Positions 8,841-17,283 of a stretch of DNA of 64,000 bases are shown piece by piece (position 1 is the first letter of the stretch; each line of letters begins with the position of its first letter). The notes beneath the pieces are model-generated. The model was not told where the DNA came from. It was given only the letters and a program-made list of their open reading frames with translations, and searched no databases. This DNA is from Rubricella aquisinus (lineage in GTDB: Bacteria; Pseudomonadota; Alphaproteobacteria; Rhodobacterales; Rhodobacteraceae): contig NZ_JACIJS010000003.1 of the NCBI RefSeq assembly GCF_014199445.1, positions 248,001-312,000 on the forward strand, written 5' to 3'. Both the position numbers and the translations under genes were made by a program.

Positions 8841-10217
8841 TCAAATCTCCAGAACGGGAATATTGAGCGCGCCGGCCATGGCGCGCAGGGTGTCGCGGTG
8901 ATCGCCATAGGCAAGGGCCATGTGATGCTCCAGCCCGCTGTCGATGACATCTTGCAAAGTGCGGCCCGCATCCCGGTCGAACCGCACCACGCCGGACGTG
9001 CCGGTAAAGGCCATGTCCCGCTTGAGCATCTCCCCGCCGGAGATCACGAGCCGCACCTGACCATGGGCCTGACTGAGGCGCAGGAAGGTCACGCGCCCCG
9101 GCTTGAGCGGAAACTCATAGAGCAGCGGCATCTTGCGGTTGGTGTGGATCGTCGCTTCTGCCGGGATATCCGGGTCGCGCATGGAGATCGGGGCCTGCCC
9201 GCAATGCCAAACGACGCCCGTGTCGTCGCCCAAATCCATATCCACCAGATCGACGAGGAACACCGGGGCTTCGGCTGCGTTTTGCAACATCATCTGACTG
9301 ACCGCGCCATAGACATCCGCCTCACAGGCGCAAGGCACGCGCGCCTCCCCCAGCATGGCGACAGGGCCGCAGACCGCCCCGCCATATTCGGTGAATGTCT
9401 CGGGCCAGCAGCGGATCGCGAACGCGTCATAGCCGCCATCTGCCCGGATCGTGTCGAGCGCCACTTTGAGGCGTAGGGACTTGTCCAATTCGTCCTGATT
9501 GACGTCCTCAATCCCGTCGAGCGTTGCCGCCTGATCGCGGACCCGCGCCACTGCCGTGCCATCCGCCGCGCGCGCCGTATCGAACAATTGCTCCAGCGAC
9601 AGCGCATCAACGGTGATCCCGGTCAGGGATTTCAGGTCCGGCCCGTCATAGGCGCAGGTGTCGAACCCGATCGGATGCTCCCCGATCCGGCCAATCCGGC
9701 GCCCGTCGAGCCGCGCAATGGCGGCATCCGCCGCCGCGCTGCGGGCTTCGGTCTTGACCGGGTCCAGCCGCCCGGCCATCCGCCCACCATCCAGCAGCGC
9801 GGCAAGCTCCGCGCTGTCGGGGGGACCATAGAGCCAGCCAAAGCTGCGATGATTGAGGCCAAGCGCATGGCTTGCCAAATTCAGCCCGCAAAACGCGTTG
9901 AGCCGCAAGCGCCCACCGAGGCGGGGTTCCGGCACCGCCCATATCGCAAGCGGCGTGTCGGGAAAGGCGTTCGCCGCCTCCACCGCCATCGACGCATCGG
10001 TGAAGGTGACTTGCAAAAACAACACCCGATCAGGGCTCGCGGCCTTTAGCGTGCCTATGGCCGTGAGGGTTGCATCCGCGTCGAAGAGCAGCCCGCGCGG
10101 GCCGATGATCTCATGCCCGCTTGCATCGAGATTGGCGAGCATACCTGCCAGCATCTCCTCCGCGAAAGGCACATCGAATGTGGGGCGCCCGAGGGGCAGA
10201 ATCCCGATCTTGGCCAT
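8841..10217 (-). CDS. L-fucose/L-arabinose isomerase family protein
   Basis: Protein of 458 aa in the L-fucose isomerase superfamily (COG2407-like). It has a Rossmann-like N-terminal half (RVLFLQVTFTDASMAVEAA) and a C-terminal catalytic half with CWPETFTEYGGAVCGP and VVWHCGQAPISM, which carry the acid/metal and His positions of the family. Members interconvert aldoses and ketoses. The sulfoquinovose isomerase SqvD of sulfo-EMP2/sulfo-TK pathways belongs to the same superfamily, so sulfoquinovose to sulfofructose is one candidate reaction (inference). It starts 3 bp after the aldolase stop and is followed by the Gfo/Idh gene. Not close enough to true FucI to name fucose as substrate. Confidence 0.75.
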   Translation of the reverse strand: MAKIGILPLGRPTFDVPFAEEMLAGMLANLDASGHEIIGPRGLLFDADATLTAIGTLKAASPDRVLFLQVTFTDASMAVEAANAFPDTPLAIWAVPEPRLGGRLRLNAFCGLNLASHALGLNHRSFGWLYGPPDSAELAALLDGGRMAGRLDPVKTEARSAAADAAIARLDGRRIGRIGEHPIGFDTCAYDGPDLKSLTGITVDALSLEQLFDTARAADGTAVARVRDQAATLDGIEDVNQDELDKSLRLKVALDTIRADGGYDAFAIRCWPETFTEYGGAVCGPVAMLGEARVPCACEADVYGAVSQMMLQNAAEAPVFLVDLVDMDLGDDTGVVWHCGQAPISMRDPDIPAEATIHTNRKMPLLYEFPLKPGRVTFLRLSQAHGQVRLVISGGEMLKRDMAFTGTSGVVRFDRDAGRTLQDVIDSGLEHHMALAYGDHRDTLRAMAGALNIPVLEI

Positions 10218-10220
10218 GGG

Positions 10221-11267
10221 TCAGATCCCTGCATAGCGTTGGCGGAAACTGTCATCGCGCGGGCTGAAACGCGCGCCGGCCCCATCGCGGCCATAGACGG
10301 GATGGGTGTTCCACGGCGTGGCCTTGGCATCGGTGAGCGCGTTGAGGTCTTTCATATAGTCCACCGCGTCGCCCTCTAGCCCCGCTCGGATCGCGTCCCA
10401 ATCGGGGTAGTGGCCAAAGGCATCGAGCCAGATCGCCCGCCCTGCCAGATAGCCGGATGCGCCCGCGGCATAGGCATGTTCCATGATCTTGCGGAATTGC
10501 GGCTTGCCCGCACCAGCCGACAGCATCACCCATGGACGCCCGGCAAGCCGGCCCATCTCATCGAACAGGGCCTGCACCTCCGCTGCGCCGTCACCATCTG
10601 TTCCAGGCACGTCATTGGCGTTGACCGGGCTTTCGAGCTTGAACACATCGACGCCGTAGTCGGGCTTTGCGAATTCCTCCACCGATTTCAGCACGTCATC
10701 GGCGCGCTTTCCGGTCATCTCGACATAGTCTTTTGTCTGGTGGGCGTCAGCGGCCAGCGGATAGACCAACAGTTCAAACAGGAAGGGGATGTCGTATTTG
10801 GCGCAGGCCTCCCCGATCCGCTTGGTGAAATCCTGCTGCGCGCGGTTCACCTCGGGTGAGGCGTCGGGGCGATACCATGCCAGCACCTTGACCGCGTCAC
10901 CGCCCACCCGGCGGATCTTGCCCACCGACCATTGATCAATCTCAGAAGAAAGCCGCCCGCCCGGCGTTTCCTTGAAGATCGAATCCTCCAGCGTCACGAT
11001 CAGACCCTTCTGCGGCTTGAGCACGTCCATCCCCATCGGCAGCGCGAAATGCGGATCAAGCAGGAGTGCCGTGCTTTGGTCCTGCAACGTGTCGATGAGC
11101 ATCGTCTTGAACTTCGCCACCGGCTCCCACGGTGCGTCCTTCACCCCGTGATGCGCGGCAATCGGCCCCTTGATCGGGGGGCGCTGATCCACCGCGGTCA
11201 TCTTGAAACGTCCATGCGCGTCGGCCATGCGGCGCATGCCCCACAGTTTTCCAGGGGTCAGGTGCAT
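10221..11267 (-). CDS. Class I aldolase of the tagatose-1,6-bisphosphate/sulfofructose-phosphate type
   Basis: Protein of 348 aa resembling LacD and the sulfofructose-phosphate aldolases YihT/SqiA. The likely Schiff-base lysine is Lys210 (DVFKLESPVN). Other family positions are Asp27 (VDQRP), Ser250 (MLSAGAGKPQF) and Gly276-Arg277 (LAGRAIW). Ser/Gly/Arg at this spacing bind the sulfonate in YihT-type enzymes but hold phosphate in LacD, so they do not decide the substrate. Either way the product is DHAP plus an aldehyde. The ATG shares one base with the kinase stop (TGATG), with AAGGAG upstream. The order kinase-aldolase-isomerase suggests a phosphorylated ketose is cleaved. Confidence 0.85.
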   Translation of the reverse strand: MHLTPGKLWGMRRMADAHGRFKMTAVDQRPPIKGPIAAHHGVKDAPWEPVAKFKTMLIDTLQDQSTALLLDPHFALPMGMDVLKPQKGLIVTLEDSIFKETPGGRLSSEIDQWSVGKIRRVGGDAVKVLAWYRPDASPEVNRAQQDFTKRIGEACAKYDIPFLFELLVYPLAADAHQTKDYVEMTGKRADDVLKSVEEFAKPDYGVDVFKLESPVNANDVPGTDGDGAAEVQALFDEMGRLAGRPWVMLSAGAGKPQFRKIMEHAYAAGASGYLAGRAIWLDAFGHYPDWDAIRAGLEGDAVDYMKDLNALTDAKATPWNTHPVYGRDGAGARFSPRDDSFRQRYAGI

Positions 11268-12145
11268 CAGGTATTCTCCTTGAGGAAGGCAATGACGGTG
11301 GCGCGATCCGGGGTTCCGGCGCGCCCGCCCAGTTTCGTACATTTCAGTGCTGCGGTGGCGGAGGCGAACAGGATCGCGTCCTCCACATTCATCTCTTCGG
11401 CCAGCGCGAGGGTGAATGCGCCATGCCACACATCCCCCGCGCCCAGCGTATCGACCACCTCAACCGTGAAGGAAGGGATATGCCGGACGACGCCGTGATC
11501 GAGGAAATAGACGCCATCCGCACCATCCGTCACCGCGACCCATCCGGGCAGGCGGCGGTCGGCTTCTTTCAGGGCGGCGATCTTGTCCGTCTCACCCGTA
11601 AAATCACAGATGCCTTGGACGGAGAAGGCGACATGGCTGGCGGCTTCGGCCAGATCCTGCGAGATCGGCGCTTCCCCATCAAGCACGCCAGGAATACCAA
11701 GCGCACGGGCGAGCGTAAGCGCATGAAGCGCGCCCGCGTGCCAGCGCGTATCCGCCAGCACCGCGCGCGGGGTCGGGTGGGTCCAATCCAGAGGCTCGCC
11801 CAATCCTTCGCCGCGCAGATTGACGATCTGCCGCTCTCCCGCTGCATCAATATTGATCGCGGAATAGGACGAGCGGCCACCCGGCACGAGCGCCACGTTA
11901 TCGGTGTTCACCCCATCCGCGCGCAATCCGCCCACGATCAGCCCACCGATCTGATCCGCACCCACACGCGCCGCGAGATGCGCTGTCCCCCCTAGCCGGG
12001 CAACCGCAACAGCAGCGTTAGCGGCGCATCCTCCGCCGATGATTTGCCCCTGTTTCGCACGGTATTTCTCTGCCCGGGTGGGCAAGTCGTCTAGGTCAAA
12101 GATGAAATCGAGCACCGCTTGCCCGGCCAAGAGGATATCGGTCAT
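11267..12145 (-). CDS. PfkB-family sugar kinase
   Basis: Protein of 292 aa with both ribokinase/PfkB signatures: IIGGGCAANAAVAVARLGG (residues 35-53) and DTLGAGDVWHGAF (232-244), with Asp238 as catalytic base. It should phosphorylate the ketose that the downstream aldolase splits; sulfofructose kinase (YihV/SqiK) belongs to this family, as do fructokinases and tagatose-6-phosphate kinases. The ATG overlaps the di-haem peroxidase stop by 4 bp and its stop shares a base with the aldolase start, so expression is coupled in both directions. Confidence 0.88.
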   Translation of the reverse strand: MTDILLAGQAVLDFIFDLDDLPTRAEKYRAKQGQIIGGGCAANAAVAVARLGGTAHLAARVGADQIGGLIVGGLRADGVNTDNVALVPGGRSSYSAINIDAAGERQIVNLRGEGLGEPLDWTHPTPRAVLADTRWHAGALHALTLARALGIPGVLDGEAPISQDLAEAASHVAFSVQGICDFTGETDKIAALKEADRRLPGWVAVTDGADGVYFLDHGVVRHIPSFTVEVVDTLGAGDVWHGAFTLALAEEMNVEDAILFASATAALKCTKLGGRAGTPDRATVIAFLKENT

Positions 12146-13461
12146 TCCACGGGCCTCCCCGACGGCACGCGCTCTGGCTTGCCCAAGCGGCCATTGACGC
12201 TGTCGCCACCCGTGAGTGCGTTGAGAAACGCGATGAGGTCGGACACATCGCCATCGCTCATCTGGCGCGGGGTGATGTCGAGCCTGCTGCGCAGGCGCGC
12301 GCGCTCCCGGCTGTCCTCAAGGGCCACGAAATCAATCGCGGCAACCTTTGGTGCGTTGGGCAGTTTGACCATTTCGGGCGTCCACGCATCAAATGAGCCA
12401 TGCGGATCAAGATGATGCCGCACCACCGCCTCCAGCGTGGGAAACGCGCCGTTATGGCCCCATGGTCCGGTCAGCGCCACGTTGCGCAGCGCGGGCGTGC
12501 GGAAGCGGTAGGCATCCTCCAGCCGGTTGCTTTCTCCCATCCGGCCCACATCGCGGGCATAGGGATCAAAGCCGCGCGTACGCCCGGGGCCGAAATGCGG
12601 CACGGCCAGCGCGTGGAACCGCTCATCCGTCAAAAGGGGGCCGTTGTGACACTCCGCGCAGCCCGCCTCACCAAAAAACAGAACGCGCCCGCGCTCCGCC
12701 GCGTCGGGCAAGGGCGTGCCCGCAAGATAGGCGTCATAGGCGCTGTCATAGCTGTGCCATTCGGAGGACATGAACGCGCCAAGGGCATTGGCGATATGCA
12801 CGATGGTCACGTCCTCTGACGTGGTCACATCGTCAAATGCCTCCACAAACATCTGTCCGTATTCCGGGATGGTGCGCACCCGTTTCGCAATGATCGGCCA
12901 GACGTAATCGACCCGGTCGTTCGACGCGCCGGCGACCTCGTTTTCACGCGGTTGACCGGCCATTTCGGTTTGGCTTGTCATCGGAAAGAGCGCTTGGGCG
13001 GATAACAGGCCGTCAAGGCCGCGGGGCAGCCATTCTTCCGCCGGGGTGTTGAACCCGTTGCCAAACAGGTCCGACACGGACACGCGGCCATCATGGAACA
13101 TCGTGCTGACGGATGTATGGCCAAGGTTGAACAGGGCAGGGGCGTTGCGTGGCACCCGCTTGACGATCTCGCTCTCTCCGGTGCCGGCGGTGCGTTTTGG
13201 GCCGATGCCGACGCCGCCCTCTCCGATCCCGAGGGCAAGTCCATCCGTGCCCGCGTGATCGTGGTTGTGACAGGTGCCGCAGGCGATGTTCTGATTGCCG
13301 CTCAGGATCGGATCATAGAATAAAAGCTGCCCGATGGCGGCCTTGTCGGGATCGAAGGGATGAAAATCCGCCTCCAAGATCGGCTCGGCCATAGCCGGGG
13401 TGCAGGCAAGGCTTGCAGCCGCCAGAACAGCGCGCCACTTTGGGTGCAAGGAGGACGTCAC
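12142..13461 (-). CDS. Periplasmic di-haem cytochrome c peroxidase/MauG-family protein
   Basis: Protein of about 439 aa from the chosen GTG at 13461. A signal peptide (AVLAAASLACTPAMA) is followed by two c-type haem sites, CGTCH (residues 61-65) and CAECH (268-272). Motifs such as RNAPALFNLGHTSVSTMFHDGRV and RTPALRNVALTGPWGHNGAF are typical of bacterial CcpA/MauG proteins. These reduce hydrogen peroxide or carry out redox modification in the periplasm. No clear ribosome site precedes the start, and the codon abuts the ATG of the divergent Sel1 gene at 13462; a TTG at 13449 is an alternative. Its stop overlaps the kinase start, making it the odd first gene of the sugar run. Confidence 0.85.
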   Translation of the reverse strand: MTSSLHPKWRAVLAAASLACTPAMAEPILEADFHPFDPDKAAIGQLLFYDPILSGNQNIACGTCHNHDHAGTDGLALGIGEGGVGIGPKRTAGTGESEIVKRVPRNAPALFNLGHTSVSTMFHDGRVSVSDLFGNGFNTPAEEWLPRGLDGLLSAQALFPMTSQTEMAGQPRENEVAGASNDRVDYVWPIIAKRVRTIPEYGQMFVEAFDDVTTSEDVTIVHIANALGAFMSSEWHSYDSAYDAYLAGTPLPDAAERGRVLFFGEAGCAECHNGPLLTDERFHALAVPHFGPGRTRGFDPYARDVGRMGESNRLEDAYRFRTPALRNVALTGPWGHNGAFPTLEAVVRHHLDPHGSFDAWTPEMVKLPNAPKVAAIDFVALEDSRERARLRSRLDITPRQMSDGDVSDLIAFLNALTGGDSVNGRLGKPERVPSGRPVE

Positions 13462-13929
13462 ATGAAATACCTGGCCCTTGCGCTGATGCTTTTTGCCACC
13501 CCCGCACTGGCGGAGATCGAGGAGGCGCGCGACCTTATGGAAGCGGGAAAATTCGTTGAAGCGCGGGAGGCGCTTTTGCCCGCCGCGCGCTCCGGCAACG
13601 CTGATGCGGAGGAGCTGATAGGGATCATGTACGCCATGGGACTTGGCGTGCCGCAGGATGATGTGCGGGCGTTCGAATGGTATTTGCGTTCCGCGATGAA
13701 AGGGCATCCGGGCGCGCAGTCGGGTATTGGCTGGTACTATGAGATCGGGCGTGGCGTCGCACAGGATTTGACCCGCGCCTATATGTGGTACGGGCTGAGT
13801 ATGATCGGCGGTGACCCGGATGCTGCGATCAGCATCGAGGAGGTCACGCGGAAAATGACGGCGGAAGAAATCGCGCATGCTCAACAACTGATTGATGATT
13901 ATCGTCCTTGGCTCTACCCGTTTCGGTAG
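13462..13929 (+). CDS. Exported Sel1-repeat protein
   Basis: Protein of 155 aa with a signal peptide (MKYLALALMLFATPALA) and two or more Sel1-like helical repeats (AEELIGIMYAMGLGVPQDD, AQSGIGWYYEIGRGVAQDL). Such repeats mediate protein-protein contacts. A strong AAGGAGG lies 8 nt before the ATG. The gene is head to head with the di-haem peroxidase with no spacer, so their promoters must lie in each other's 5' coding region. It is convergent with dctP, separated by a terminator-like hairpin. Function unknown. Confidence 0.85.
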   Translation: MKYLALALMLFATPALAEIEEARDLMEAGKFVEAREALLPAARSGNADAEELIGIMYAMGLGVPQDDVRAFEWYLRSAMKGHPGAQSGIGWYYEIGRGVAQDLTRAYMWYGLSMIGGDPDAAISIEEVTRKMTAEEIAHAQQLIDDYRPWLYPFR

Positions 13930-13938
13930 GGCCGGAGT

Positions 13939-13967
13939 GGGTTGGGCACGCGCACCGCGCCCAACCC
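13939..13967. terminator. Hairpin between convergent Sel1 and dctP genes
   Basis: GGGTTGGGC (13939-13947) and GCCCAACCC (13959-13967) form a perfect 9-bp stem with an 11-base loop in the 46-bp gap between two convergent genes. It could end transcription from both sides. There is no obvious T-run. Confidence 0.55.
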
Positions 13968-13975
13968 GGTGATGT

Positions 13976-15040
13976 TTAGTTCAGATCCGACGCCATTGCC
14001 GCGTCGATATCCGCCTCGGCTTCGGCCACGGCGGTGCGCAGGGCGGCGAGGATCGTGTCACCACCATCGACATTCGCCGCGAACCAGTCATAGACCGGGG
14101 AGGCTGCTTCGGAGAACGCGGCCTTCTGCTCTGGCGTCGGGACATAGAGGTCACCGCCACCTTCGACAAAGGCTTCATAGGCCGGGATCGACTTGCGCTT
14201 CGGGGAAGCGAAGGTCGCCTGCTGAAGGGCATAGAACCCATCGACCACGACGCGGCGCATATCCTCGGGCATCGCCATGAACGTGTCGTTCGACATCCAC
14301 CACAACGCGCCCATATAGGCGTGACCATCAAGGGTCATGTACTGAAGGCCCGCATCGGGGAATTTCATGCCCATGATGTCGGTGATGCCGTTCTTGGAGC
14401 CATCAACAACGCCGGTCTGGATCGAGGTGAACAGCTCAGGCCACGGGATCGGGGTCGGGGAGCCGCCAAGGGCGCGCACCAGTTCTTGCGGCAAGTCAGC
14501 CACGACGGTCCGGATCTTGAGACCGTTCATGTCGGACGGCTCCGCGATGCGGCGCTGGGTGTTGGCAAAGTTCCGCCAGCCGCCCGTGTTGCCGATGGTC
14601 ATCAGGCGGATTTTGTCGCCGGAATCCTCAAGCGCCATGTCCCGCATGGTGCGCACGAAATCGCCCTGCATCACATGCTCTGCCACGCGGTCATCACGCA
14701 TCAGATACGGCAGATCGAGCACCTGCACATAGGGGAAGATGCCGGACGCACCGCCGGAGGTGGAGATATAGACGTCAATCGTGCCGTCCGCGACGCCCTG
14801 AAGGCACTCTGCCCCGGTGGAGCAAAGCTGCGTGCCGATGAACAATTCGACGGCGATGGCGCCGTTCGATGCGCTCTCCACGAAGTTCTTGAACACGACA
14901 AGACCGTCGTAATCCTCGTCATTCTCGTTGGAGTTCGCGGTTGCGCGGATGGTGTAATCCTGTGCCGACGCTGCGGTCATCGCCGCGCCAGACATCATCG
15001 CTGCCATCATCAGCGATTTGATCCCAGTCGAAAACTTCAT
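13976..15040 (-). CDS. dctP: TRAP transporter solute-binding protein DctP
   Basis: Protein of 354 aa with an N-terminal signal peptide (SLMMAAMMSGAAMTAASAQ). DctP motifs include MNGLKIRTV, whose Arg usually clamps a substrate carboxylate, and ELFTSIQTGVVDGSKNGITDIMGMKF. It captures solute in the periplasm for the DctQM permease encoded upstream on the same strand. Gene order on the minus strand is deoR, dctQ, dctM, dctP, with the binding-protein gene last. GGAGGAAAAAC precedes the ATG. The position-specific Arg argues for an organic acid (carboxylate or possibly sulfonate) rather than a neutral sugar. Confidence 0.95.
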   Translation of the reverse strand: MKFSTGIKSLMMAAMMSGAAMTAASAQDYTIRATANSNENDEDYDGLVVFKNFVESASNGAIAVELFIGTQLCSTGAECLQGVADGTIDVYISTSGGASGIFPYVQVLDLPYLMRDDRVAEHVMQGDFVRTMRDMALEDSGDKIRLMTIGNTGGWRNFANTQRRIAEPSDMNGLKIRTVVADLPQELVRALGGSPTPIPWPELFTSIQTGVVDGSKNGITDIMGMKFPDAGLQYMTLDGHAYMGALWWMSNDTFMAMPEDMRRVVVDGFYALQQATFASPKRKSIPAYEAFVEGGGDLYVPTPEQKAAFSEAASPVYDWFAANVDGGDTILAALRTAVAEAEADIDAAMASDLN

Positions 15041-15109
15041 GTTTTTCCTCCAGTTGGGTTGGGTTTGTTTTGTTGTTGTTATGGTTAAGGGTGACGGGTG
15101 TGTGACGGC

Positions 15110-16594
15110 TCACGCAAATCCGGTGAGCCGCGGAATGGTCATCGAAATCGCCGGGAAATAGGTGATCAGGAAGATCACGAGGATTTCAACGGCCAAAAAC
15201 GGCAGGATCGCCTTGGCGATGGTCTCAACTCGCTCGCCCGACACGGATGAGGCGACGAACAGCACCAATCCCATCGGCGGCGTGGCAAGGCCAACGGTCA
15301 GGTTCACGCTCATGATGATCGCGAAATGCACGCTATCGACGCCCAGATCGGTGAAAATCGGGCCAAGGATCGGGCCAAGGATGATGATCGCTGGCCCCGC
15401 ATCCAGAAACATCCCGACGATGAACAATAGGATGTTGATCAGGAACAGCAGGATCAGCGGGTTCTCCGACAGGCCAAGGATGATCCCGGCAAGCTGCTCC
15501 GGCGCGTGGCTGAGGCTCACCACCGTCTTGAACGCCATCGCAGCGCCAACCAGCAGCAACACCACGGCAGAGGTCAGCGCGGATTTGCGCAGCACTTCGG
15601 GCAGATCGCTCAGCCGCATGGAGCGCAGGATGAAGAAGGCGACGAACACCGCATAGGCAACGGCAATCGCGGAGGCTTCGGTCGGCGTGAACACACCGCC
15701 CAGAATGCCGCCCAGAATGATGATCGGGGTTTGCAGCGGCACAACGGCCCGCTTGAACACCACGCGCATCGGCTCTGACATGCGGCGGCGCGCGCGGATG
15801 AAGATCAACTCGCTCATCACAGCGAATACGGCCAGCATGAGCCAGACATTTGGCGCAAACTCGATCCCGATGATCAGCTTGACCAGCGAAAACAGGATGT
15901 AGATTAGCCCGATCATGTTGAGCCGCGCCAGACCGCGCGCGAGCACGTTCTCGAATTTGCCGACGGTCTGATCGGTGTTCACGATCCGCTCGGCCTTGGG
16001 GAAGTTATAGCGCCCGGCCATCAGATGCGTCATCAGCATCAACCCGCCGCCGATCAGGATGCCCGGCACGATCCCGGCCAGGAACAGGGCCGCGACCGAC
16101 TCGCCCATCACATAGGCATAGATGATCATGATGCCCGAGGGTGGGATGATCGGCCCGATCACCGAGCTTGCCGCCGTGATCGCCGCCGCGAATTTGCGGC
16201 TATACCCCTGCTTTTCCATCGCGGGGATCAGCATGGAGCCAAGCGCGGACGTATCCGCCACGGCAGAGCCGGACAGGCCCGCAAACAGCATCGACGACAG
16301 GATGTTCACATGCGCCAGACCACCCCGCAGATGGCCCATAAGCGCTTGGGAAAACTCGACAAGCCGGTTGGTGATCCCGCCGCGGTTCATCATCTCCCCC
16401 GCGAGCATGAAGAAGGGGATCGCCATCAGCGGGAAACTGTCCATCCCCTGAAACACGTTGCGATATAGCAGCGCGATATCGCGCTCCTGCCCGTTGAACC
16501 ACAGCAACAGGCCGGGGGCCGCGAGCAGCGCGAAAAAGACGGGAAGCCCGACCAGAAGGAAAATCAGAAAGACGGGAAGGAACCAGATCAACAT
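15110..16594 (-). CDS. dctM: TRAP transporter large permease DctM
   Basis: Protein of 494 aa with about 12-13 membrane segments and DctM motifs (FFMLAGEMMNRGGITNRLV, LAHVNILSSMLFAGLSGSAVADTSALG, IGPIIPPSGIMIIYAY). It is the ion-coupled transport subunit. A central cytoplasmic-looking stretch (ERIVNTDQTVGKFENVLAR) makes it longer than the usual 430 aa. It lies 1 bp downstream of dctQ and 69 bp upstream of dctP. Confidence 0.96.
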   Translation of the reverse strand: MLIWFLPVFLIFLLVGLPVFFALLAAPGLLLWFNGQERDIALLYRNVFQGMDSFPLMAIPFFMLAGEMMNRGGITNRLVEFSQALMGHLRGGLAHVNILSSMLFAGLSGSAVADTSALGSMLIPAMEKQGYSRKFAAAITAASSVIGPIIPPSGIMIIYAYVMGESVAALFLAGIVPGILIGGGLMLMTHLMAGRYNFPKAERIVNTDQTVGKFENVLARGLARLNMIGLIYILFSLVKLIIGIEFAPNVWLMLAVFAVMSELIFIRARRRMSEPMRVVFKRAVVPLQTPIIILGGILGGVFTPTEASAIAVAYAVFVAFFILRSMRLSDLPEVLRKSALTSAVVLLLVGAAMAFKTVVSLSHAPEQLAGIILGLSENPLILLFLINILLFIVGMFLDAGPAIIILGPILGPIFTDLGVDSVHFAIIMSVNLTVGLATPPMGLVLFVASSVSGERVETIAKAILPFLAVEILVIFLITYFPAISMTIPRLTGFA

Positions 16595-16595
16595 A

Positions 16596-17219
16596 TCATT
16601 CGGCCCCCTGAACCGCGCCCATTTCCGGGTCTTGTGGCAATTGCGTTCCGGGCGCGACGATGCCCACGATGGTGCGCAGGATCAGCTCGATATTAACCGA
16701 CAGCAGCAGCACCACCCCAACAAAGAGCGACATATACATATACGACAGCTTCAACCGGGTGTTGCCCCAGCCATTCCACTCCACCACATCGGTGCAGGGC
16801 CAGATCTTGAGGTCAAACGGCACGCGCAGGGTCGAGGAATTGAAGAGGCACCCACCCTTGACATGGTTCACGCCCAATTGCACCGCCTTGAGCAGAACAA
16901 TCGTGCCAAGCAGAAACAAGAGGATCGTCAGTGCCTGCGCCATGATGCGGGGCAGGCTGCGGGAAATCATGTCGATCGCGACGAACCCGCCCCAGCGATA
17001 GGCGCTTGGCGCGATCAGGCCGGTCATCCAGAGCATCATGAACCGGGCGAATTCTTCGGTCCAGTTCGGGGCCGCATTCAGGGCATAGCGCATGAAAACC
17101 TGATACAGGATCACGCAGGTCATCAAGCCGATGAGCACCCACGCGATCGTGCGTCCAACGCGCAGCACCGCCGAATTGACGGCAATCAGCGCGCGGAGTG
17201 GCAAGAGAAGTGCAGCCAC
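16596..17219 (-). CDS. dctQ: TRAP transporter small permease DctQ
   Basis: Protein of 207 aa with four membrane segments and the DctQ pattern NWTEEFARFMMLWMTGLIAPSAYRWGGFVAIDM. A longer-than-usual insertion between segments 3 and 4 contains NSSTLRVPFDLKIWPC. A GTG start at 17219 is chosen because GGAGGAAAAAG sits just upstream. It is followed by dctM after 1 bp. DctQ pairs with DctM in the membrane. Confidence 0.92.
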   Translation of the reverse strand: MAALLLPLRALIAVNSAVLRVGRTIAWVLIGLMTCVILYQVFMRYALNAAPNWTEEFARFMMLWMTGLIAPSAYRWGGFVAIDMISRSLPRIMAQALTILLFLLGTIVLLKAVQLGVNHVKGGCLFNSSTLRVPFDLKIWPCTDVVEWNGWGNTRLKLSYMYMSLFVGVVLLLSVNIELILRTIVGIVAPGTQLPQDPEMGAVQGAE

Positions 17220-17283
17220 CTTTTTCCTCCCCTAATGCGGATGTCGGTTTGCCCAGACTTGCCCGCGATTATGTTCGGATCGT

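Noticed and set aside
13462-13887. N-terminal extension of the peroxidase frame opposite the Sel1 gene
   Set aside because: The signal peptide lies just after the GTG at 13461, and the extension is the antisense of a well-supported exported protein gene.
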